From Paenibacillus macquariensis (lineage in GTDB: Bacteria > Bacillota > Bacilli > Paenibacillales > Paenibacillaceae): a stretch of 64,000 nt of DNA. Each line of letters starts with the position of its first letter. The first letter of the stretch is position 1. Below, piece by piece: positions 27,001 through 35,118 of the stretch. The stretch covers positions 1 through 64,000 of the forward strand of contig NZ_FTNK01000017.1 of the NCBI RefSeq assembly GCF_900156375.1. The letters run 5' to 3'. The notes below the pieces were generated by a model. That model was not told where the DNA came from. It searched no databases and saw only the letters and a program-made list of their open reading frames with translations. Position numbers and translations under genes: made by a program.

Positions 27001-27879
27001 CTAATAATGCGTGCTTCGATTACTGACCCCAAGTGAGAACAAAGATAGTAACATGCACATGAACACAAGAACCATTGCGACAGTAGATGCCTCCCCGATC
27101 TGGAATGATTCGAAGGCAGACTGATAATACATATACAACAAAGTACGAGTAGATCCAGAAGGTCCTCCCTGTGTAAGCACATTAATCTGGTCGTAAGCCT
27201 GAAGCGCTTGAATCATCTGAACTACAAATAAAAATAGTGTGGTTGGCGATATTAACGGCATTGTGATACGTATAAATTTCTGTACAGGGTTTGCCCCATC
27301 AAGATCAGCAGCTTCCAATAGGTCCGCAGGTACGTTGCGTAATGCCACTAAGTAAAATATCATAGCCCAACCCACGGATTTCCATATGGTCACGATGAGT
27401 ACCCCAACAAGTGCCCACTTAGGATCATGAAGCCAGCCAATCTTCTCCAAGCCCAGAAAGTTAAGCACCGTATTAGCAAGACCCATATCAGGTTCATAAA
27501 TCCAGGACCAGACGATGGAAATAGCTACAGTTGGCGTAACCCAAGGAGAGAACAACAACGCCTGATAAAAGGTAGATCCTTTCAGCTTGCTACTCATCAG
27601 AAGAGCTAGACCTAATCCGATCAGAATAACTGGCAGCACGCTTCCCGCACAAAACAACACGGTTACTTTGAGCGCTTTATAAAAGGCTGGATTATGAAAG
27701 AGCTCGTTATAATTATTTAATCCGACAAATGTTTTCTCAGGACTCATGAAATCCCATTCCGTAAAGCTTAGATAAAATACATACAACAGTGGTGCTAGCC
27801 AGAATACAACAAACGGAATCATCGCTGGTAGCGTAAAGAGTACTGGTTTCAATCCACTTATAAATTTCGAGCGTGTCAT
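27001..27879 (-). CDS. ABC transporter permease, UgpA/MalF type
   Basis: This 292-residue permease has six spans. It begins LFTLPAMIPFVVFWLAPLLY, contains LSFTEWDFMSPEKTFVGLNN (a common MalF/UgpA pattern) and the EAA loop LLEAADLDGANPVQKFIRIT near residue 197. A G-rich site precedes ATG 27879. It is the first gene of the minus-strand operon running to 22618 and is divergent from the GbsR-type regulator across about 216 bases that must hold both promoters. Confidence 0.9.
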   Translation of the reverse strand: MTRSKFISGLKPVLFTLPAMIPFVVFWLAPLLYVFYLSFTEWDFMSPEKTFVGLNNYNELFHNPAFYKALKVTVLFCAGSVLPVILIGLGLALLMSSKLKGSTFYQALLFSPWVTPTVAISIVWSWIYEPDMGLANTVLNFLGLEKIGWLHDPKWALVGVLIVTIWKSVGWAMIFYLVALRNVPADLLEAADLDGANPVQKFIRITMPLISPTTLFLFVVQMIQALQAYDQINVLTQGGPSGSTRTLLYMYYQSAFESFQIGEASTVAMVLVFMCMLLSLFSLGVSNRSTHY

Positions 27880-28095
27880 CCTTTTTGCCCCCCATTCCCT
27901 CTTCTGTCGTGTGCGGTATAATATAAAAGAGAACTCCTCTGTTCAAATAAAATTGTACACTCATCTGATTACAATTGGGTCAAGCGTGTGTAAACATCAA
28001 TTATTAATTATGTAAAATCCAAAAAGTAGCGAAGACTATCTTCTATTTTGTGTAATATAGAATGATAGAATCTAGTTGAACTGGAGGTTCATCTT

Positions 28096-28671
28096 TTGAA
28101 ACAGGTAGCTTTTGGCGAAGAAAGACCAGACTTATCTCCACGGGAGCAGTTACTACGTCCGATGATTGATGCCATTGCCCAGACGATGGACTTATACGGA
28201 TCGAATTATTCCTTTGGGCAACTCTATGGGATTATGTTATTTGAGGACAGACCGATGACTCTCGAGGAAATGAAGAATATTATGAATATGAGTAAAAGTA
28301 ATATGAGTTATGGCGTCCGCTCATTAATCTCTTCTAAAATGGTCACGAAACTTGACGAAAAGCGTGAACGAAAAGATCTATATGCTGCTGAGACAGATTT
28401 CTTCCAAGCCTTTAAGAACTTTTTCACTTTAAAGTTACAACGGGAAATTGATGTGATGATGGAAACGCTAGAAGCCGTAATACCTGAGTTCGAGGAATTC
28501 ACCAAGGCTTCGAACACTTCTGAAGAGGATCGAGAACACTGTCTTAAGGACCTAAGCAAGCTACAGCATGCCGTTCAATACTATAATTGGCTACAGCAAT
28601 TTGTCGATGAGCTTCAGAAAGGAGATTTCTTCGGAAATTTACCAAATGAATTTAAGCCATTTACAAAGTAG
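28096..28671 (+). CDS. GbsR/MarR-family transcriptional regulator
   Basis: This 191-residue regulator starts at TTG 28096 with GGAGG seven bases upstream. The winged HTH region has LYGIMLFEDRPMTLEEMKNI and MNMSKSNMSYGVRSLISSKM (about residues 40-80), followed by ERKDLYAAETDFFQAFKNFF, all characteristic of GbsR-type proteins. In Bacillus subtilis, GbsR senses choline and represses choline-uptake and glycine-betaine synthesis genes. Here it is divergent from the UgpABE-HAD-SMR-phosphodiesterase operon, so a choline-like or quaternary amine effector is a reasoned guess. Confidence 0.85.
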   Translation: MKQVAFGEERPDLSPREQLLRPMIDAIAQTMDLYGSNYSFGQLYGIMLFEDRPMTLEEMKNIMNMSKSNMSYGVRSLISSKMVTKLDEKRERKDLYAAETDFFQAFKNFFTLKLQREIDVMMETLEAVIPEFEEFTKASNTSEEDREHCLKDLSKLQHAVQYYNWLQQFVDELQKGDFFGNLPNEFKPFTK

Positions 28672-28721
28672 GGGAGAAAGAGTGTATTAGCTATTACTAA
28701 CTAAGAAAACTAAATACAAAA

Positions 28722-28754
28722 ACTCAGCAAATCCTAATTATAGGATTGCTGAGT
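28722..28754 (+). terminator. Intrinsic terminator after the GbsR-type gene
   Basis: ACTCAGCAAATCCT pairs with AGGATTGCTGAGT around a short A/T loop, between the convergent gbsR-like gene and the vanZ-like gene. It may act in both directions. Confidence 0.75.
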
Positions 28755-28785
28755 CTTCACTTCTAATCATATTCACTACATGTCC

Positions 28786-29295
28786 CTACCCTTGAGTAAC
28801 CTTTGATTCATTCCGTTTAAACATAACGCAAATTTTAAAAATAACAAAACCAATTAACCCACCCGAAACATTTAATATGAGATCATCCACATCAAAAGTT
28901 CCTATTTGAAATAGAACCTGTGCACACTCCAAGCTTAAACTTAAACCAAGCGATAGAATAAATACGCTTATGAATGACATTTTATGATTTCTAGACATGA
29001 GTAGAAGGAAGATACCAAACGGTATGAATATAGCGATATTTCCAACCAAATTGATTAGACCATGGCCCGATAAATGATACATATTTCCTAATATTTCCTT
29101 CAACGGACTTAAATTACCCGATTGCAATCGTTCTATTATATTCTCTGGGTTTCGTAGATTTCTCTGCATTTGACCCTGCAGAAAAGTCACATCAATTGTA
29201 CCAAATTTAAATAAAATGACTTTGATTAATACATACATATACACGGCAAATAGTATCGGTACGATGATACCATTCATTAATTTCATTCGTTTCAT
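28786..29295 (-). CDS. vanZ: VanZ-family membrane protein
   Basis: This 169-residue protein has four or five transmembrane helices. LVGNIAIFIPFGIFLLLM and LECAQVLFQIGTFDVDDLILN form the VanZ signature, with SGGLIGF near the end. ATG 29295 is preferred because GGGAGAGG lies six bases before it; an ATG overlapping the vanY-type stop lacks such a site. It is the last gene of the vanR-S-Y-Z order. VanZ proteins lower susceptibility to teicoplanin and related lipoglycopeptides in other systems; the effect here is untested. Confidence 0.85.
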   Translation of the reverse strand: MKRMKLMNGIIVPILFAVYMYVLIKVILFKFGTIDVTFLQGQMQRNLRNPENIIERLQSGNLSPLKEILGNMYHLSGHGLINLVGNIAIFIPFGIFLLLMSRNHKMSFISVFILSLGLSLSLECAQVLFQIGTFDVDDLILNVSGGLIGFVIFKICVMFKRNESKVTQG

Positions 29296-29333
29296 ACCGT
29301 ATCCTCTCCCTTCTTGAGATGTGTCCATACCCA

Positions 29334-30200
29334 TTAGGGATACAACGTTACAATGACGCCATCTATATTGTTACCCGATACCTCATAACGACGATCCGTC
29401 GGCATGAGTATCATCGTATTGTTGACAATAGGATAATAGGATATCTCGTATTCTTTATGATCTATACTCGTGGTATAGGTTTTTTGTTCTTTCAGGAAAT
29501 CCAAATATTGTTCCAACGTGAAATTCTTCTCCTGCATAATCATACTGTGTGGTAATCCCACATAGCGATAATGCCAAGGTTCATACTGAATGCCTGTAAT
29601 GTCTGATTTGTCCTTGGGATATCGTAAAATAAACCCATATGTAGAGGCGTGTTTCTGTAACCATTGTCCTTCATCCGCTTGATTCATTGCCATTTCAGTA
29701 GATCCTATATCAAGGGATAATCCTACGTTATGTTCGCTATAGCCCGCCGGCAAAGCATAATCTGAACCCATTTCTTTATATAGCCGATTCTGATCTTCTT
29801 CATCTCGATAACCACTACTTATCAAAAAATGACGTACGCCATCTCGAGCAGCCTTATCGATCATCACTTTGAATTGTTGCACCACACGTCGCGACAATTG
29901 AATCGTGTTATCTAACAACCCGTATCCTCGTACGAGTTCCTTATTCTGAAACAAATTCACCACATCAGGAGTTACACCCGCTGGATGTACAGGATACTGA
30001 TTGTTCACTAACAAGAGATCGCCCTGGTAGATCCGATCCATTCCAACTTCTATCGAATGGTTGTTATCTTGATCTATCTTATCTTGAGCAAGATAGTCTT
30101 CTATGGATAGTTTGTTACTCGCGACTTCAGGCTCCTGTTTCATAACTTCAAAGCCAAATAGTAAAAATACAATAACAAGCAAAAAAGCCCACTTCTTCAT
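29334..30200 (-). CDS. vanY: VanY-type D-alanyl-D-alanine carboxypeptidase (M15B)
   Basis: 288 residues with an N-terminal membrane anchor or signal (WAFLLVIVFLLFGF). The peptidase M15 zinc site is clear: ISSGYRDEEDQNRLY, then YSEHNVGLSLDIGS (SxHxxGxSxD, His and Asp ligands) and EPWHYRYVG (catalytic Glu and third ligand His). It would trim the terminal D-Ala from peptidoglycan precursors or stem peptides at the outer membrane face. AGGAGG before ATG supports the start. It follows the vanS-like gene by about 95 bases, suggesting control by this two-component pair. Confidence 0.9.
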   Translation of the reverse strand: MKKWAFLLVIVFLLFGFEVMKQEPEVASNKLSIEDYLAQDKIDQDNNHSIEVGMDRIYQGDLLLVNNQYPVHPAGVTPDVVNLFQNKELVRGYGLLDNTIQLSRRVVQQFKVMIDKAARDGVRHFLISSGYRDEEDQNRLYKEMGSDYALPAGYSEHNVGLSLDIGSTEMAMNQADEGQWLQKHASTYGFILRYPKDKSDITGIQYEPWHYRYVGLPHSMIMQEKNFTLEQYLDFLKEQKTYTTSIDHKEYEISYYPIVNNTMILMPTDRRYEVSGNNIDGVIVTLYP

Positions 30201-30294
30201 CTTTAGTTCCTCCTAACCTTTCATTCATTAAGAATAGAGGAACTTCTTTAAAAAGAAGTCGGGCAAATATTAAGTTTTTCTTAAATTTGTGTCA

Positions 30295-31380
30295 TCAATG
30301 GGGTAATCTCACTTCAAAAATCGTACGAATCACATCACTTTGCACAGTTATCTTTCCGTTATGCTGCTCCACAATATTCTTCGCAATGAGCAATCCCAGA
30401 CCTGTACCACCTTCTTGATGTGTTCTAGCCTGATCACCGGTGTAAAACATTTCAAAGATATGAGGTAAATCTTTCTCTGGAATACAATCACCGTAATTAA
30501 TCACTTGAACCACGACTTCTTCTTCAACAAGATGGCAGTTCATATCTACGAACTGTCCGTCTTTACCATACCGAGTGGCATTGGTCAGCAGATTCTCAAA
30601 TACACGTGCCAACAGCTCCCCATCACCCGAAATATTTACATTTGGAGTCACATTCAATCTAGCAATTAGATTATTTTTCTCAAAGACAGGATATAATTCT
30701 TCGTTCAATTGGTTGAGCAGCTCGCTTAGATCGATGGATTGCTTATCAATGGTAATCATACCGTAATTCATTCTCGTGATCTCAAATAGTGAATCAATGA
30801 GTTTCTCCAACCGCTGAGATTTAGTGAAAGCAATCGTCGAATAATGTTTAACCTGTTCCGTTGTTAACTGATCATCTTGAAGAATCAAATCTAGATAACC
30901 TATCACCGAGGTCAGTGGCGTACGTAAATCATGTGCTAAATTTAAGACTAACCGATCCTTACTGCTCTCTGCAAAATCCCCTCGTACAACCGCTGCTTGC
31001 AGCTTTTCACTAGCCAAATTAATGTCTTCCGCAATATCTTTGAACTCGTCATTCGAAGCAATATGAACACGATTGTTAAAGTCACCATTAGCAAGACAAT
31101 GAATCCCCGTGGATATTTCCTTGAAATAGGTTGCGTAGGGCTTGGTGAGAAAAAAGAAAAATAGAATCGCAAGCGGAATGAATAGGATCAAAAAGAAGTT
31201 GAGATCCCCAAAGTTAGATATGACTTTGCGAACTTGAGCTAATGGATCTTCAAACCGAACCTTCACATAATAAAGCTGAAGAGCTTTATAGATAATAAAC
31301 GTGATGGCACCTGAGAACAGCATACTTAACCCTAGTAACACGATCATTTTTGATCGAAAACTTCGTATCATGTTAGCCAT
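30295..31380 (-). CDS. vanS: VanS-like sensor histidine kinase
   Basis: This 361-residue kinase has TM1 near residues 12-32, a short extracellular loop (about 35 residues), TM2 near 60-80 and HAMP. HisKA has LNLAHDLRTPLTSVIGYLDL, then N-box NLLTNATRYGKDG, DCIPEKDLPHIFEMFYTGD and GGTGLGLLIAKN. The open frame continues upstream inside the response-regulator gene, but ATG 31380 overlaps that gene's stop by eight bases, as is usual for vanR/vanS pairs. The small sensor loop fits VanS proteins. It probably controls the vanY and vanZ genes downstream. Confidence 0.82.
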   Translation of the reverse strand: MANMIRSFRSKMIVLLGLSMLFSGAITFIIYKALQLYYVKVRFEDPLAQVRKVISNFGDLNFFLILFIPLAILFFFFLTKPYATYFKEISTGIHCLANGDFNNRVHIASNDEFKDIAEDINLASEKLQAAVVRGDFAESSKDRLVLNLAHDLRTPLTSVIGYLDLILQDDQLTTEQVKHYSTIAFTKSQRLEKLIDSLFEITRMNYGMITIDKQSIDLSELLNQLNEELYPVFEKNNLIARLNVTPNVNISGDGELLARVFENLLTNATRYGKDGQFVDMNCHLVEEEVVVQVINYGDCIPEKDLPHIFEMFYTGDQARTHQEGGTGLGLLIAKNIVEQHNGKITVQSDVIRTIFEVRLPH

Positions 31381-32074
31381 TGAATGTATATCCAACCCCC
31401 CAAATGGTTTTAATCCATTTGTTTTTAGTCTTATCTTCTCCAAGTTTCTTTCGCAGGGTACGAATATGTACCATGACCGTATTACCACTTTCAAAGTATG
31501 CTTCGCCCCACACATGTTCAAATATATTCTCAGCACTGAATACTTTCCTCGAATGGCCTGCAAGTAGGTAGAGAATATCGAATTCTTTCGGCGTTAATAC
31601 AATGTTCTCACCATATAAGGTAACGGTTCGTTGTTCAGGATCGATGGTTAATCCACCGACTTCCAGTATCCATATGGATTGATCCTCTTGCGTCGGTACA
31701 TTCAACTGCATAGAACGTCGTAGCTGAGCATTCACCCGGGCAACCAATTCCATCGGGTTAAATGGTTTGGTCATATAATCATCAGCCCCCATGACGAGTC
31801 CTGTGATCTTATCCAAATCTGAGGTCTTAGCACTCAGAAAAATAATGGGCATATGATACTTTTCCCGAATCTGTCGTGTCACTTCGTAACCATCAAGTCC
31901 GGGCATCATAATATCTAGAATCGCTAGATCAATCGCTTGCGTATGAATAACATGAAGCGCTTCTCTCCCATCAGATACTTTGATGAGATGGTATCCTTCT
32001 TTCTCCAAATGTAATGCAATGAGATCTGCAATTTCTGCTTCATCATCCGCTATTAAAATCGTGATTCGTTTCAT
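31373..32074 (-). CDS. vanR: VanR-like OmpR-family response regulator
   Basis: This 233-residue regulator has a receiver domain with acidic pair DDE at 10-12, phospho-acceptor Asp in LAILDIMMPGLDGY near residue 54, and KTSDLDKI plus the invariant Lys of MTKPFNP. The winged HTH (about 130-230) includes LTPKEFDILYLLAGHSRKVF and ends WIKTIWGVGYTFNG. GAGGAG before ATG supports the start. It is the first gene of the vanR-S-Y-Z run, and its stop overlaps the kinase start. Assignment to the Van group rests on gene order and neighbours. Confidence 0.85.
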   Translation of the reverse strand: MKRITILIADDEAEIADLIALHLEKEGYHLIKVSDGREALHVIHTQAIDLAILDIMMPGLDGYEVTRQIREKYHMPIIFLSAKTSDLDKITGLVMGADDYMTKPFNPMELVARVNAQLRRSMQLNVPTQEDQSIWILEVGGLTIDPEQRTVTLYGENIVLTPKEFDILYLLAGHSRKVFSAENIFEHVWGEAYFESGNTVMVHIRTLRKKLGEDKTKNKWIKTIWGVGYTFNG

Positions 32075-32183
32075 TTATATCGTACTCCTCTACTCCTAGA
32101 TGCAAGTAACTTTAGCTATACGTGTATCCTACCATAATATTAATTAACATTCGTTATAACCGAGAAATAACCTAACTATACCA

Positions 32184-32227
32184 AAAAAGACTTTCAGCCC
32201 TATGATCACGGGTCTGAAAGTCTTTTT
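32184..32227. terminator. Strong bidirectional intrinsic terminator
   Basis: AAAAAGACTTTCAG and CTGAAAGTCTTTTT pair perfectly, with a GC-rich inner CCC/GGG. It lies just after the stop of the DUF2935 gene (minus strand) and upstream of the vanR-type promoter region. Confidence 0.85.
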
Positions 32228-32236
32228 AACATCGAC

Positions 32237-33055
32237 TTAATGATGAATAATCTCATTTGTTCTCCCTTTTCCTTTTAGCGAGTTCTCGAACATATCAATA
32301 ATCTCCAGGAATCTTTCTGCCTCACGGAACACATGATCCGCAAGCAAGGGATGAATAATGCTCTTAATTTTACATTGATCTATGAGATCGCGAGCAGTTT
32401 TCTTGAAATCTCTTAATGACTTAACAGATACTCTGTTTTGATCCAGGAACTGATCTAATATGGGAACGGTCTGAGATTGAGGCCTCATCGAGTCGATATC
32501 CCTTGCTTGGACTAGTAACTGATCAAAATCATTACTAAAATCTCGGGCTTGCTCAACAAGCTTGCGTTCTGATGGATCTAATAGATGTCCAATAAACTGG
32601 GCATGTTCGCCCATAATTCTTAAGAAGAACACATTCTCATCAATAATTGAATCATATAATGGTTCTAATTGACCTCGATTTAGCTCTTCTAATCGATTCC
32701 GAAAGTAATTGGCTTCCCTACTCACATGGTCGACCAGAAGGGGGAAGTTCGTCTGACCAGGCAGTTTACAACTAAGTATTAAGCCGAGTACTTTTCTTTT
32801 AAATGCCCAAATGTGACACACCGCGGAATGTACTTCTTTATTAAATTCTTTAATCGTATTGGGATCCACATCAAGGGTGAAGCAGTGAACGCGCCTTTCA
32901 ATATCATCAAACACGCGATAGAAATGATCGGCTTCTTTTTTAAGCACAGTATCCTCACAACGAAAACCCAACCCTAAAAAAAATGAATGTTCTTTCATAA
33001 TTCTGGACCAAAAGCTGACTTCATCTAAAGACTGCGTGACAAATCGGTCTGCCAT
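32237..33055 (-). CDS. DUF2935-family protein (tandem ferritin-like domains)
   Basis: This 272-residue helical protein has two similar halves. The first has EVSFWSRIMKEHSFFLGLGF near residue 12; the second has DENVFFLRIMGEHAQFIGHL near residue 140. Each repeat carries E/H residues spaced as in ferritin- or hemerythrin-like metal sites, and each ends with HxxREAxxF-type helices (VSREANYFRNRL, VFREAERFLEII). DUF2935 is known from Bacillus and Paenibacillus with unclear function. GGGAGGGG before ATG 33055 fixes the start. Single-gene unit with its own terminator. Confidence 0.82.
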   Translation of the reverse strand: MADRFVTQSLDEVSFWSRIMKEHSFFLGLGFRCEDTVLKKEADHFYRVFDDIERRVHCFTLDVDPNTIKEFNKEVHSAVCHIWAFKRKVLGLILSCKLPGQTNFPLLVDHVSREANYFRNRLEELNRGQLEPLYDSIIDENVFFLRIMGEHAQFIGHLLDPSERKLVEQARDFSNDFDQLLVQARDIDSMRPQSQTVPILDQFLDQNRVSVKSLRDFKKTARDLIDQCKIKSIIHPLLADHVFREAERFLEIIDMFENSLKGKGRTNEIIHH

Positions 33056-33196
33056 TCGTTCCCCTCCCAATTATGCATTAGTTAAAACATATGCAGGATG
33101 GGCCTGGTCTAATGTCAGATCCTATTTAGATGGTAAGTATACCAGGTGCAATAAGAAGTGGCATTACATAAAATGAAACATATGTTCTATTTATTG

Positions 33197-33225
33197 TTGA
33201 CAACTTACATATTGTGGAGTATATT
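33197..33225 (+). promoter_or_regulatory. Consensus sigma-A promoter
   Basis: TTGACA (33197-33202), a 17-base spacer and TATATT (33220-33225) form a near-perfect vegetative promoter on the plus strand. Transcription would start near 33232, ahead of a hairpin-T-run element and then the coiled-coil protein gene. Confidence 0.75.
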
Positions 33226-33231
33226 GAATGG

Positions 33232-33308
33232 AAATTAAACATTGTTGTAGCGAGCGAAGCACCTCGCAAGATCAGGCGTAATTGCCTTTCTTGTGAAGTG
33301 CTTTTTTT
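33232..33308 (+). ncRNA. Candidate small RNA or transcription attenuator
   Basis: Between the promoter and the next gene lies an interrupted hairpin: AAGCAC...CAAGA...AGGC pairs with GCCT...TCTTG...GTGCTT, then seven T (302-308). This is an intrinsic terminator about 75 bases after the predicted start. No convincing peptide is encoded in between; a short ATG frame begins before the predicted start site. So it is either a stand-alone small RNA or a leader attenuator for the gene at 33348. No known riboswitch family was recognised. Confidence 0.6.
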
Positions 33309-33347
33309 GTGTGTGCGTTACTATTCTTATAGATGGGGGTTGAAGTA

Positions 33348-34133
33348 ATGATGAAGGATACAAGTAGAAGAACGCATTGGTGTAAGTTGATTATGATTTT
33401 ATATATATGGACTGTGTTACAAGTGAATGTACCACAGGTAAGTGCAGCAGATCGTTGGGATACTGCGTTGGCCCACATCGATATCGTGTACGATAATGTT
33501 ACAACGCTGAAAGGAACAACCCTGTCAGAAACTCAGCATATTCAAGAACAACATACAAAGAATAATGATGCATTGAAGCTCTTGAACGTCAAGATCAACG
33601 CCATAGATGTCGAATGGGTAAAAAAACTGCAAATAAAATATGATCAGTCCTTGCGGGAGCACTCTCCTCTATTAGAACAATACACAGGACTAAGTAAACA
33701 GGCCACTGCCGCCAAGGAAAAAAAGAATAAGAAGATGGCTGATCTACTCGATCTACAACGCAATAAGTTACGTGCTTCAGTGGACGTGGCGCGTGCCGAT
33801 ATTAAAGCCAAGAAAGCAGCACTCTCAACTGCCAAAAAGCAACGTGCAAGCAAAGTGAAAGTGGTTAAGGATGCACTAGCACCTGTGCAGCTTTTGAAAA
33901 AACAGATTACGTCAGAGAATAAAACGATTGCTGCAGCAAAAAAAACCTATTCAGCAGCGGAGAAAAGTTATAAAGCTGGTGTAAAACAAGGTGACGCTGT
34001 TACAGCAGCTACAGATATCACACTTATGTATGATCAAATGGTAATTATTCATTCTTCTCTACAAAAGGAATACGACTGGGAGAAGAAAATTGCACAGACT
34101 ATCGTGATAGCAGAATCCAAGTTACCGAAGTAA
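33348..34133 (+). CDS. Secreted coiled-coil protein of unknown function
   Basis: 261 residues. The N-terminal signal peptide (LIMILYIWTVLQVNVPQVSA) ends near AAD. The rest is almost wholly helical and rich in Lys, Ala, Gln and Glu, with a long coiled-coil core (ATAAKEKKNKKMADLLDLQR through AKKTYSAAEKSYKAG). No enzymatic motif was seen. GGGGG eight bases before ATG 33348 fixes the start; an upstream ATG in frame lies inside that site. It is transcribed from the promoter at 33197, possibly after read-through of the leader terminator. A cell-envelope structural or adhesion role is possible but unproven. Confidence 0.7.
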   Translation: MMKDTSRRTHWCKLIMILYIWTVLQVNVPQVSAADRWDTALAHIDIVYDNVTTLKGTTLSETQHIQEQHTKNNDALKLLNVKINAIDVEWVKKLQIKYDQSLREHSPLLEQYTGLSKQATAAKEKKNKKMADLLDLQRNKLRASVDVARADIKAKKAALSTAKKQRASKVKVVKDALAPVQLLKKQITSENKTIAAAKKTYSAAEKSYKAGVKQGDAVTAATDITLMYDQMVIIHSSLQKEYDWEKKIAQTIVIAESKLPK

Positions 34134-34178
34134 TGAAGAAAGTTAGTTCCCCTGACAACGGTAAACAAATAAGAGAAA

Positions 34179-34217
34179 TAGAGATCCTTATTCGCCGTTA
34201 AGCAATAAGGATCTCTA
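34179..34217. terminator. Bidirectional intrinsic terminator
   Basis: TAGAGATCCTTATT and AATAAGGATCTCTA form a perfect 14-bp stem between the convergent coiled-coil protein gene (+) and the acetyltransferase gene (-). Confidence 0.8.
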
Positions 34218-34235
34218 CTTATAACAACATGTTAT

Positions 34236-35054
34236 TCACTTAAATTCATACCAGAATATCTTATAGTCACAATAAGGTGTCATTCCAAGACTTTTAGCTA
34301 CCGTAATAGATCCCGTATTCTCCGGAGAACAATCCCAATACGGGGATATCCCTTTTTGTTTACATTCTTCCATAAACGCTCTAGCTACTGTTGTGCCATA
34401 TTTATTTCTTTTATATCCTTCTAACGTCTCAATATCGATAGCATGTGTCTCTTTGTCCACAAATGCAGAGAAACACGCACTCACCACGTTATTGTTATGC
34501 TCCACAATATAGCCAAACCCAAGTTGTAAGAAGGCATCTACGGAATCCCAAAAGCGATTAATTTTCTCTTCTAAGAATGAATAGTTATCCAATCTCCTAG
34601 AATTCAATAGGTTCGCATCTATTCTTCGAATCATGATCTTATCTTCTACCATGTATTCACTCGTGTCTATATTTCCCTTAAGAGTAAACACATGCTGAAT
34701 ATCACTAGAAATGTCCCTAGAAGTGAATATCTCTTGGATCGTCTGACCCCATAGTTGCGTTTCACCACTGATCTCGACCCAGTTCACACCAAGCTTCTGT
34801 AGTCTGGGTTCAATATGTTGTGTCATGTATGCTTCCAACCCTATCCGAAAGGGCTCGCTGTGTTCATCTCCAACAATATGGAAACCTTCCTGACCTTGAA
34901 TCCATACTAATGCAGCTCTAGGCTCTGTTAAATGATCTACATAGACCCAACCAGGATTATTTCCATTCACCACAGCTCTCACCTCAATATTGTTACACGG
35001 ATCAGTGAGATGTTTTATTGTATAAAAGTCTTGTATATTAAGTTCTGATATCAT
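34236..35054 (-). CDS. GNAT-family acetyltransferase (GNAT_acetyltr_2-like)
   Basis: About 272 residues. GYIVEHNNNVVSACFSAFVD followed by IDIETLEGYKRNKYGTTVAR gives the beta4-beta5 and acetyl-CoA loop region of the large GNAT type seen in Bacillus. SPYWDCSPENTGSITVAKSL near the C-terminus carries the usual Asn-x-x-Ser/Ala-x-x-x-Ala/G-x-x-x-G-F-like helix. GGAGG six bases before ATG 35054 sets the start. It is followed by no close partner, but a second GNAT gene lies immediately upstream on the same strand (35119-36042). Substrate unknown. Confidence 0.78.
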   Translation of the reverse strand: MISELNIQDFYTIKHLTDPCNNIEVRAVVNGNNPGWVYVDHLTEPRAALVWIQGQEGFHIVGDEHSEPFRIGLEAYMTQHIEPRLQKLGVNWVEISGETQLWGQTIQEIFTSRDISSDIQHVFTLKGNIDTSEYMVEDKIMIRRIDANLLNSRRLDNYSFLEEKINRFWDSVDAFLQLGFGYIVEHNNNVVSACFSAFVDKETHAIDIETLEGYKRNKYGTTVARAFMEECKQKGISPYWDCSPENTGSITVAKSLGMTPYCDYKIFWYEFK

Positions 35055-35118
35055 ATGTAGACCTCCGAATAAACTAATTCCAACATATAAAGGGAGCATT
35101 GAAAAAATCTTAGTATTT

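Noticed and set aside
26973..27182. Minus-strand 69-codon frame between the two Ugp-like permeases
   Set aside because: It overlaps the C-terminal coding part of the UgpA-like gene in another frame and has no family features.
28786..32074. Full vancomycin-resistance operon
   Set aside because: No D-Ala-D-Lac ligase, VanH-type dehydrogenase or VanX-type dipeptidase gene is present in the window; only regulatory and accessory genes are.
33228..33281. A leader peptide (ATG to TAA) within the candidate small RNA
   Set aside because: Its ATG lies only three bases after the -10 box, so before the likely transcription start, and no ribosome site is present.
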